A DNA stretch of 5,245 nt. Source: JADKIH01 sp031411835 (GTDB taxonomy: Bacteria > Bacteroidota > Bacteroidia > AKYH767-A > 2013-40CM-41-45). The position numbers and the translations under genes were made by a program. Under the pieces are notes generated by a model. It did not search any database. It was not told where the DNA came from and saw nothing but the letters and a program-made list of their open reading frames with translations. This document shows, piece by piece, positions 1 through 5,245 of the stretch. The stretch's first letter is position 1, and each line of letters opens with the position of its first letter. Location of the stretch: contig JANOBV010000369.1 in the NCBI GenBank assembly GCA_031411835.1, forward strand, positions 1 through 5,245, read 5' to 3'.

Positions 1-1
1 T

Positions 2-52
2 CGTAAACTTACGCAGGCCTTCTCTTCGAATCCTTACGTTAGGAAGAATTGA
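2..52 (+). CDS. atpH: F-type ATP synthase subunit delta, C-terminal end (partial)
   Basis: Only the last 16 codons and the TGA stop are visible; the gene begins left of the window. The peptide reads RKLTQAFSSNPYVRKN, which matches the usual end of the Bacteroidota delta subunit: a basic RKL segment, then a short stretch ending in NPYV plus basic residues. Delta (OSCP in mitochondria) sits on top of the F1 head and joins it to the peripheral stalk made by subunit b. The position just upstream of atpA is the standard H-A-G order of ATP synthase operons and supports the call as much as the short peptide does. The 108-base gap to atpA is long for this operon. Confidence 0.85.
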   Translation, partial: RKLTQAFSSNPYVRKN

Positions 53-86
53 ATCATACATTCAATAAATAAAAATGAATGATTCA
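50..86 (+). repeat. Inverted repeat in the atpH-atpA gap
   Basis: TGAATCAT (50-57) is the exact reverse complement of ATGATTCA (79-86), and CATTCA (59-64) is that of TGAATG (76-81). The two stems overlap at 79-81, but both can partly form: TGAAT (50-54) with ATTCA (82-86) outside, CATTCA with TGAATG inside, a CATA bulge and an 11-base A/T loop. The outer left arm includes the atpH stop codon. No T-run follows, so it is not a standard terminator. It may be an mRNA processing or stability element between delta and alpha, or chance in AT-rich sequence. Confidence 0.4.
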
Positions 87-98
87 TCCCGCAGGGAT
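86..98 (+). repeat. Short palindrome ATCCC-GCA-GGGAT
   Basis: A 5-bp stem (ATCCC at 86-90, GGGAT at 94-98) with a GCA loop lies directly after the inverted repeat at 50-86. It is the only GC-rich island in an AT-rich gap. No T-run follows, so I do not call it a terminator. It could be a copy of a small dispersed palindrome or an RNA stability element. Confidence 0.35.
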
Positions 99-160
99 CT
101 TGTTGGAAAAATATAGACATTAAGTAGAAAGTAACTAAGAAAAAATAAAATCTAAATAAA

Positions 161-1741
161 ATGGCAGAAGTAAGACCCGATGAAGTATCAGCCATATTGC
201 GTCAGCAATTGGCAGGGTTCAAAACAGAAAAAGAACTCGAAGAAGTAGGAACTGTATTGCAAGTGGGTGATGGTATTGCCCGTATCTATGGTTTAACTCG
301 TGTTCAGTCAGGTGAATTGATCGAATTCGAAAACGGCCTGCAAGGAATTGTACTAAATCTTGAAGAAGATAACGTAGGTGCCGTATTGCTTGGAGTTTCT
401 TCGAACATCAAAGAAGGTGATGTTGTGAAACGTACAGGAAAGATCGGTTCTATTCGTGTTGGAGAAGGAATGCTTGGTCGTGTTGTCGATACATTGGGAA
501 CACCAATCGATGGTAAAGGACCAATCACTGGCGAGACTTACGAAATGCCAATCGAGCGTAAAGCTCCGGGTGTAATCTTCCGTCAACCGGTTACAGAGCC
601 ACTTCAAACAGGTATCAAAGCGATTGATGCGATGATTCCAATCGGACGTGGACAACGTGAGTTGATCATCGGCGATCGTCAAACAGGTAAAACTGCTGTG
701 GCAATCGATACGATCATCAACCAAAAAGAATTTTACGAAAAAGGTCAACCTGTTTTCTGTATTTATGTAGCCGTTGGACAAAAAGGTTCTACGATTGCAC
801 AAATCGTTAAGACACTTACTGAAGCAGGTGCAATGCCATATACAGTTATTGTAGCGGCTCCGGCTTCAACTCCGGCACCAATGCAATTCTTTGCTCCAAT
901 GTCAGGTGCAGCAATCGGAGAATTTTTCCGTGACACAGGACGTCCTGCTTTGATCGTTTATGATGATCTTTCTAAACAAGCGGTTGCATATCGTGAAGTA
1001 TCACTTCTTCTTCGTCGTCCTCCGGGACGTGAAGCATATCCGGGCGATGTATTCTATCTTCACTCTCGTCTTCTTGAGAGAGCAGCGAAAGTCATCAACT
1101 CTGATGCAATTGCAAAAACAATGAACGACCTTCCTGATTCTATCAAGCATCTAGTAAAAGGTGGTGGTTCACTTACTGCACTTCCAATTATCGAAACTCA
1201 AGCGGGTGACGTGTCTGCATACATTCCTACGAATGTGATCTCAATCACTGACGGACAGATTTTCCTTGAAGCAAATTTATTCAACGCAGGTGTTCGTCCT
1301 GCCATCAACGTAGGTATCTCTGTATCTCGTGTAGGTGGTAATGCACAGATCAAATCGATGAAGAAAATTGCCGGAACTTTGAAGTTAGATCAAGCACAAT
1401 ATCGCGAGCTTGAAGCGTTCTCTAAATTCGGTTCTGATCTTGATGCTTCTACAAAAGCAACGATCGATAAAGGTTCACGAAACGTAGAGATCCTTAAGCA
1501 AGGACAATATTCTCCACTTACAGTTGAGAAACAAGTTGCAATTATCTACTGTGGTACAAAAGGTTTATTGCGTGATGTTCCGGTAAATAAAGTAAAAGAA
1601 TTTGAAACAGAATTTCTTGGACTTTTAGATGCGCAACATCGTACAACATTAGATGCAATCCGTGGCGGTGCGATCGACGATAAAGTAACAAGCGTACTTG
1701 AAAAAGTTGCTTCTGAGTTAACACCAAAATATAAATCATAA
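161..1741 (+). CDS. atpA: F-type ATP synthase subunit alpha
   Basis: This is a complete 526-residue alpha subunit of the F1 sector. Three alphas alternate with three betas around gamma; alpha binds nucleotide without turning it over and supplies residues to the catalytic sites on beta. The layout is the N-terminal beta-barrel (about 25-95), the nucleotide-binding domain (about 95-380) and the C-terminal helical domain. The Walker A motif GDRQTGKT is at 171-178 and the Walker B strand ALIVYDDL at 263-270. SVSRVGG at 387-393 contains the conserved arginine R390, which reaches the beta catalytic site. Compared with E. coli alpha (513 residues), there is extra sequence around 313-333 (INSDAIAKTMNDLPDSIKHL), which is normal in Bacteroidota. 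The start fits the family N-terminus MAEVRPDEVS and follows an A/T-rich leader with no Shine-Dalgarno site. It is followed by atpG after 48 bases. Confidence 0.98.
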   Translation: MAEVRPDEVSAILRQQLAGFKTEKELEEVGTVLQVGDGIARIYGLTRVQSGELIEFENGLQGIVLNLEEDNVGAVLLGVSSNIKEGDVVKRTGKIGSIRVGEGMLGRVVDTLGTPIDGKGPITGETYEMPIERKAPGVIFRQPVTEPLQTGIKAIDAMIPIGRGQRELIIGDRQTGKTAVAIDTIINQKEFYEKGQPVFCIYVAVGQKGSTIAQIVKTLTEAGAMPYTVIVAAPASTPAPMQFFAPMSGAAIGEFFRDTGRPALIVYDDLSKQAVAYREVSLLLRRPPGREAYPGDVFYLHSRLLERAAKVINSDAIAKTMNDLPDSIKHLVKGGGSLTALPIIETQAGDVSAYIPTNVISITDGQIFLEANLFNAGVRPAINVGISVSRVGGNAQIKSMKKIAGTLKLDQAQYRELEAFSKFGSDLDASTKATIDKGSRNVEILKQGQYSPLTVEKQVAIIYCGTKGLLRDVPVNKVKEFETEFLGLLDAQHRTTLDAIRGGAIDDKVTSVLEKVASELTPKYKS

Positions 1742-1746
1742 TTCTT

Positions 1747-1772
1747 TTCTTCTCCGCCTCGGCGGAGGAGGA
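1747..1772 (+). repeat. GC-rich hairpin between atpA and atpG
   Basis: Bases 1747-1757 pair with 1762-1772 in an 11-bp stem containing two G-U pairs around a CTCG loop. The core CTCCGC/GCGGAG (1752-1757/1762-1767) is perfect. It begins five bases after the atpA stop and ends 17 bases before the atpG start. The right flank (TTGAAAAAGTAA) has no T-run, and neither strand places one after the stem, so this is not an intrinsic terminator. The purine-rich GGAGGAGG (1764-1771) would lie in the stem and is too far from the ATG to serve as a ribosome site. Likely roles are setting the relative yield of alpha (three per enzyme) and gamma (one per enzyme), protecting mRNA ends, or being a dispersed palindrome. 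Confidence 0.65.
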
Positions 1773-1789
1773 TTGAAAAAGTAATAAGC

Positions 1790-2671
1790 ATGGCAAATTT
1801 AAAAGAGGTACGGAGCCGCATTACTTCAGTAATTTCTACACAGCAAATTACTAAGGCAATGAAAATGGTAAGTGCTGCAAAGCTACGCAGAGCTCAAGAT
1901 GCAATCACTTTGATGCGCCCTTATGCATCAAAGCTTCAAGAGATCATGGCGAATATTTCAGGTTCACTTGATTCAAGTGTAGGCGGACAATATTCTGTAG
2001 TTCGTCCGGTGAATAAAGTATTGATCATTGCAGTGAGTTCGAATCGCGGATTGTGCGGGGCTTTTAATGCAAATATCAATCGTACGATCAGCCGAATGAT
2101 CCGTGAAAACTATTCAACTCAGGCGCAAGCAGGAAATGTGAAGGTCATGAGTATCGGAAAAAAATCGGGCGACTTCTTTGCAAAGATGGGAAACCTGAAT
2201 GGTGGCAATCACAATGAAATTTATTCTAACCTGACATTCGAAGCAGTTTCTAAAGTAGCTGAAAGTGTAATGCAAAGTTTTGCAGCAGGTGAATTTGATA
2301 GAGTAGAAGTTGTGTATAATCAATTCAAGAATGCAGCTGTTCAGAATGTAATGGTTGAGCAAGTGTTGCCGATCATTCCTCCGACTGCTACGAGCGAAAG
2401 TAAAGCGACGAACGATTATATTTTTGAGCCGGGGAAAGAAGAATTAGTGTTGCAATTAATTCCAAAGTCCATCAAGGTTCAATTATACAAAGCAGTTCTT
2501 GATTCGAATGCTTCTGAACACGGAGCTCGAATGACAGCCATGAGTAAAGCTACCGACAATGCCGGCGATCTACTTAAAGAATTAAGATTGTCATATAATA
2601 AAGCACGACAAGCAGCCATCACGGGAGAAATTCTCGAGATCGTTGCAGGAGCAGAAGCTCTGAACGGATAA
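1790..2671 (+). CDS. atpG: F-type ATP synthase subunit gamma
   Basis: This is a complete 293-residue gamma subunit, the central rotor shaft that turns inside the alpha3-beta3 ring and couples proton flow through F0 to ATP synthesis. The N-terminal helix (MANLKEVRSRITSVISTQQI, then TKAMKMVSAAKLRRAQ) and the C-terminal helix form the coiled coil of the shaft. The conserved GLCGAFN is at 87-93 in the globular Rossmann-like part. The family signature MTAMSKATDNA is at 248-258, followed by LLKELRLSYNKARQAAIT and the conserved end EILEIVAGAEAL. Its length is usual for the family. The start is supported by the canonical N-terminus; the leader is A-rich (GAAAAAGTAATAAGC) with no clear Shine-Dalgarno site. 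It is the last gene of this operon: a strong terminator begins within about 12 bases of its stop, and no atpD or atpC follows. Confidence 0.98.
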   Translation: MANLKEVRSRITSVISTQQITKAMKMVSAAKLRRAQDAITLMRPYASKLQEIMANISGSLDSSVGGQYSVVRPVNKVLIIAVSSNRGLCGAFNANINRTISRMIRENYSTQAQAGNVKVMSIGKKSGDFFAKMGNLNGGNHNEIYSNLTFEAVSKVAESVMQSFAAGEFDRVEVVYNQFKNAAVQNVMVEQVLPIIPPTATSESKATNDYIFEPGKEELVLQLIPKSIKVQLYKAVLDSNASEHGARMTAMSKATDNAGDLLKELRLSYNKARQAAITGEILEIVAGAEALNG

Positions 2672-2682
2672 AATTTAAGCAG

Positions 2683-2744
2683 AAAGAAAAAAGAAAAAAG
2701 CCAAAAATAGTGTATGACATTTTTGGCTTTTTTCTTTTTTCTTT
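2683..2744 (+). terminator. Strong intrinsic terminator of the atp operon, symmetrical
   Basis: Bases 2683-2708 and 2719-2744 are perfect reverse complements (26 bp), with a G-U pair possible at 2682/2745 and a 10-base loop, AGTGTATGAC. The functional core is GCCAAAAAT/ATTTTTGGC (2700-2708/2719-2727), followed by a T-rich tract, TTTTTTCTTTTTT (2728-2740). The matching A-rich tract on the left makes the structure equally good on the other strand, so it should work in both directions. It closes the operon after atpG and insulates marC. Confidence 0.92.
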
Positions 2745-2805
2745 TGGCTTATAAAGTTGTATTATTGTTTCACAAAAACAAATTCAACTTAACCTCCAGC
2801 CCTAA

Positions 2806-3372
2806 ATGGAATTGAATTTAAGAGATATACTTACGGTTTCTACCATCCTCTTCGCTGTCATCGACATCGTTGGGTCAATTCCTGTTTTGCTTCAGGTGAA
2901 ATCAAGAGTAGGGTATATAAAAGCTGAACAGGCAACATTCGTTTCTCTTCTTATCATGATCCTTTTTCTCTTTCTAGGAGAAAGTATTTTGAATTTTCTA
3001 GGTGTAGATGTAAAATCATTTGCTATTGCCGGGTCCTTGGTGATCTTCTTTTTAGCTATGGAGATGATCTTAGGCATCAGACTTTACAAAGATGAAATTC
3101 CTGAAACTGCCAGCATTGTACCTATAGCATTCCCTCTAATTGCCGGTACAGGCACCATGACGACCTTGCTTTCACTGAGAGCCGCATATGACTCAATTAC
3201 CATAATATCAGGGATTTTCCTCAATTTGGTGGTTGTTTATATTGTACTAAGAAACCTCTACCGCTTGGAAAGATTTCTTGGACCTGCCGGAATTAGTATT
3301 CTCAGAAAAGTATTTGGAATTATACTGCTGGCAATTTCAGTAAAATTATTCCGGACAAACATCGGAATATGA
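2806..3372 (+). CDS. MarC-family integral membrane protein
   Basis: The gene encodes 188 residues, mostly hydrophobic, with about six predicted membrane segments (roughly 8-30, 43-65, 71-92, 102-124, 130-149 and 166-183). Family marks are visible: D20-x-x-G23-x-x-P26 in the first segment, PLIAGTGTMTT at 110-120 (usually IAGPGAIT-like), and the C-terminal RKVFGIILLAISVK at 167-180. MarC proteins are conserved inner-membrane proteins of unknown function; the original link of E. coli marC to multiple antibiotic resistance was not upheld, so no resistance role should be read into this gene. The ATG at 2806 gives a normal family length; its leader (CTCCAGCCCTAA) is not A-rich and shows no convincing Shine-Dalgarno site. 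It lies 134 bases after atpG beyond a strong terminator and looks like a single-gene unit. The substrate, if it is a transporter, is unknown. Confidence 0.9.
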   Translation: MELNLRDILTVSTILFAVIDIVGSIPVLLQVKSRVGYIKAEQATFVSLLIMILFLFLGESILNFLGVDVKSFAIAGSLVIFFLAMEMILGIRLYKDEIPETASIVPIAFPLIAGTGTMTTLLSLRAAYDSITIISGIFLNLVVVYIVLRNLYRLERFLGPAGISILRKVFGIILLAISVKLFRTNIGI

Positions 3373-3380
3373 GTGTTAAT

Positions 3381-3400
3381 AAGGGTTTCAGCCCTTGAAA
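3381..3400 (+). repeat. Small palindrome with two alternative stems after marC
   Basis: AAGGG (3381-3385) pairs with CCCTT (3392-3396) around a 6-base loop. As an alternative, TTTCA (3386-3390) pairs with TGAAA (3396-3400). The two stems exclude each other. It begins nine bases after the marC stop and has no T-run behind it, so it is at best a weak terminator. Its right arm overlaps the -33 TTG of the downstream promoter (3395-3397). Confidence 0.4.
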
Positions 3401-3424
3401 TATGAAAAATAAGTTCTACATTTG
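3395..3424 (+). promoter_or_regulatory. Bacteroidota-type promoter for the secreted protein gene
   Basis: TTG at 3395-3397, a 19-base spacer, and TACATTTG at 3417-3424 match the established primary sigma-factor consensus of Bacteroidota (TTG about -33, TAnnTTTG about -7) with no mismatch. Transcription would start near 3430, leaving a leader of roughly 20-25 bases before the ATG at 3453. This indicates that the downstream gene has its own promoter and is not merely read through from marC. Confidence 0.75.
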
Positions 3425-3452
3425 AAATATCATCCAAATTACTCATACTGCT

Positions 3453-5245
3453 ATGAAAAAACTACTACTTAATGTTTTAGTTGTATTTGCTTTATTGATC
3501 GCAGGACACACAGGTGTCTTCGCACAAGGAGTATACAACATGGGCTCAGCTACATCTACGACAGATACAAGCGGCACACTCTATGATTCCGGTGGTCCAA
3601 CCGGTGATTACCTGGTAGATGAAGACTATGAATTTCTGATTCAACCTTCATGTGCAACAAGCATTACTCTAGATATTACCGCTTTCGAATCGGAGTCAAG
3701 CTTCGATTATTTTTATGTTTACGATGGTACATCAATTGCCGGAACACTTTTGACTACAGGTAATGGTCAAACTTTACCATCACCAAGTACAGTAACAGCT
3801 ACTTCCGGCGCTATGTTTATAGTATGGCACTCTGATGTATCGATTGTTTATCCTGGTTTTGCATGTAACTGGACCTCTATCATTGCACCAAGTGTTGCAC
3901 CAGATGCAGGTTTTGTAATTGGAGACGCAACTCCGCCACTAGGGGTGAATGTTGCATTCACAGATACATCTATTGGTGGTCCAACTGCATGGTTGTGGGA
4001 TTTCGGTGATGGTGATACAGCTCGTAGTCAAAATCCAATGCATACTTTTGCAGCTCCGGGAACATATACAATTATGTTGGTTGCATTCACATGTAACGAA
4101 TCAGATACAATGATTCAAACATTGACTGTTCAAGGTCCTCCGCAAATCAGTGTAGCACAAACAGGATTCAGCATCAGCGCAGCTTGCGGTGATTCAGTTG
4201 CTTTCCCGCTTGACATTAGTAATATAGCAGGTGGAGAATTAGTTTATACAGTTGACGGATCAAATGTTGGTGCTATCAAAGTATTAGCAATGACATATGG
4301 TACTGATCAATTCGCAGAATATCCAAGTACGATCAATGCGATCAATCAATATTTTACAGGATATACATTAACAACTACTGCTACAACAAATCCAGGAACA
4401 TTAAACAGTTTATTGATAGGACAAAACGTTCTTTTAATTCCTGAGCAAGAAACGGGTGTTCCTTCAACATGGACAGCATTAGCTCCTGTAGTTCAGCAGT
4501 TCTTAAATAATGGTGGTTCAGTAATTTTCCTTGGATCTTATTCTTCAGAATCAGATTGTATGTTTAACACAGGTGTATTTTCAGGAACATATAATCAGGA
4601 TGAATTCACAACATTTGCAAACTTAACTGTTGATAATACAACACATCCATTAGTTGCAGGTTTAGCTGTAACTTCTTTTGCTCCACCAAGTGCAACATTC
4701 TCAATGAACCTAACAAACTCTGATAGAGTTCAAGTTGTTTCTGCAAGTGATGGAAGTGACGTAGTTTCTTATCGTTACTATGGTTCAGGAAAAGCGATCT
4801 TCATCGCCTTCGATTATTTCTCTCCTTCAGTAGAAAGTTCACAAATTATTGCAAATGCAATTCAGTGGGGTGGAGAAAATGCTCTTCCTTCATGGATCTC
4901 TGTTGCTCCAACATCAGATACAGTTGGTGCAGGAAATACTTCTAATGCAGTTGTTACTTTCCAAACTACAGGATTACCTGCAGGAACATATTATGCAAAC
5001 CTAGGTGTTGCAAGTAATGACCCGTTAACTCCAATCGTTTTACTTCCGTGTACATTAACTGTTTCAGGACTTCCAATTGTTGGTTTATCTGAAACATGTT
5101 TGAATTACGATAGCGTAATGCAAAACACATCAGTTACTGATACATTCCAATTGATCAACAATGGTTGTGATACATTATTTGTGTCGTCAATTACTTCTAA
5201 TGCAGCAGAATTCCAAGTTACATCAACTGTTTCTTATTTGCTTCC
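3453..5245 (+). CDS. Large secreted protein with CUB, PKD, split beta-sandwich and ASH-like domains (3'-truncated by window)
   Basis: This frame is open to the window edge: 597 codons, no stop. I recognise the domains but not a named gene. Residues 1-24 are a signal peptide with a basic start (MKK), a hydrophobic core and likely cleavage at VFA|Q. Residues about 31-142 form a CUB domain, shown by LYDSGGPTGDY, FDYFYVYDG (84-92) and WHSD (125-128) before GF; E79 or E81, D85 and D128 could form a calcium site. Residues about 151-226 form a PKD domain with WDFGDG (182-187) and NPMHTFAAPGTY. Residues about 230-269 and 478-538 look like the two halves of one repeat of the type ISNTGGG...PSWLSVSP...AGTYTANL. 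Between them, 274-474 resembles an alpha/beta amidotransferase-like fold: KVLAMTYGTD, then NVLLIPEQE, GGSVIFLGS, HPLVAGL and GKAIFIAFDY. No clear nucleophile cysteine is visible, so it is probably not catalytic. An ASH/HYDIN-like repeat begins at about 540. The protein is Ser/Thr-rich. Likely a cell-surface or extracellular adhesin or binding protein; its secretion route is not visible. Confidence 0.88.
   Translation, partial: MKKLLLNVLVVFALLIAGHTGVFAQGVYNMGSATSTTDTSGTLYDSGGPTGDYLVDEDYEFLIQPSCATSITLDITAFESESSFDYFYVYDGTSIAGTLLTTGNGQTLPSPSTVTATSGAMFIVWHSDVSIVYPGFACNWTSIIAPSVAPDAGFVIGDATPPLGVNVAFTDTSIGGPTAWLWDFGDGDTARSQNPMHTFAAPGTYTIMLVAFTCNESDTMIQTLTVQGPPQISVAQTGFSISAACGDSVAFPLDISNIAGGELVYTVDGSNVGAIKVLAMTYGTDQFAEYPSTINAINQYFTGYTLTTTATTNPGTLNSLLIGQNVLLIPEQETGVPSTWTALAPVVQQFLNNGGSVIFLGSYSSESDCMFNTGVFSGTYNQDEFTTFANLTVDNTTHPLVAGLAVTSFAPPSATFSMNLTNSDRVQVVSASDGSDVVSYRYYGSGKAIFIAFDYFSPSVESSQIIANAIQWGGENALPSWISVAPTSDTVGAGNTSNAVVTFQTTGLPAGTYYANLGVASNDPLTPIVLLPCTLTVSGLPIVGLSETCLNYDSVMQNTSVTDTFQLINNGCDTLFVSSITSNAAEFQVTSTVSYLL

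Noticed and set aside
99..160. Possible separate promoter for atpA
   Set aside because: No TAnnTTTG motif is present; atpA is most simply co-transcribed with atpH.
304..802. Antisense open frames inside atpA on the - strand (304-528 and 353-802)
   Set aside because: They lie wholly within the highly conserved atpA coding region, have no recognisable protein features, and follow from its codon bias.
1747..1772. Reading the atpA-atpG hairpin as an intrinsic terminator
   Set aside because: No T-run follows the stem on either strand, and atpG must be transcribed with atpA.
1542..1821. Antisense frames across the atpA end and atpG start
   Set aside because: They overlap two certain genes and the intergenic hairpin, have low-complexity translations and no family resemblance.
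2114..2362. Antisense frame within atpG
   Set aside because: It is a shadow of the conserved gamma-subunit gene with no supporting motif.
2742..2770. Possible marC promoter (TTTTGG then TATTGTTT)
   Set aside because: It matches the -7 consensus TAnnTTTG at only four of six fixed positions, with a short 16-base spacer. marC probably has a promoter in 2745-2805, but I cannot place it.
2892..3077. Antisense frame within marC
   Set aside because: Its Lys/Arg-rich translation is the mirror of hydrophobic membrane-segment codons.
3258..3446. Antisense 62-codon frame over the marC end and the following gap
   Set aside because: Most of it overlaps marC, it crosses the forward promoter, and it shows no recognisable domain or start context.
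4264..4876. Active glutamine amidotransferase in the secreted protein
   Set aside because: The fold resemblance is plausible, but the residue pattern GxCxG and a matching catalytic His-Glu pair are not seen, so an enzyme activity is not claimed.

Overview
The window reads as a piece of a Bacteroidota chromosome, most like Flavobacteriales, Sphingobacteriales or their relatives. Four observations support this. The F1 subunit sequences carry the phylum's typical features, such as the extra segment in the alpha subunit at about residues 313-333. Starts have A-rich leaders instead of strong Shine-Dalgarno sites. One promoter matches the Bacteroidota sigma-factor consensus (TTG, 19 bases, TAnnTTTG). 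The last gene encodes a CUB/PKD/beta-sandwich secreted protein of a style common in this phylum. All genes lie on the + strand.

Positions 1-2671 are the 3' part of an F-type ATP synthase operon: the last codons of atpH (delta subunit), complete atpA (alpha) and complete atpG (gamma). The two intergenic gaps each hold hairpin-forming sequence that does not look like a terminator. Straight after atpG is a very strong, nearly symmetrical terminator with a 26-bp perfect stem. No atpD (beta) or atpC (epsilon) follows, so the operon ends at gamma. This fits the split arrangement known in Bacteroidota, where beta and epsilon are encoded elsewhere.

Positions 2806-3372 encode a small MarC-family membrane protein of unknown function, apparently a single-gene unit. 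A short gap follows, holding a small palindrome and a good Bacteroidota promoter.

From 3453 to the right edge, an open reading frame with no stop (597 codons visible) encodes a secreted multidomain protein. It has a signal peptide, a CUB domain, a PKD domain, and then a beta-sandwich repeat that appears to be split by an inserted alpha/beta domain resembling the glutamine-amidotransferase/ThuA fold. The start of an ASH/HYDIN-like repeat follows. The C-terminus lies outside the window, so a type IX secretion sorting domain can be neither shown nor excluded.

The ATP synthase and marC parts are ordinary housekeeping sequence. The most interesting parts are the architecture of the secreted protein, the long symmetrical terminator, and the palindromes in the intergenic gaps. 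I see no tRNA, rRNA, CRISPR array, insertion sequence or defence system.
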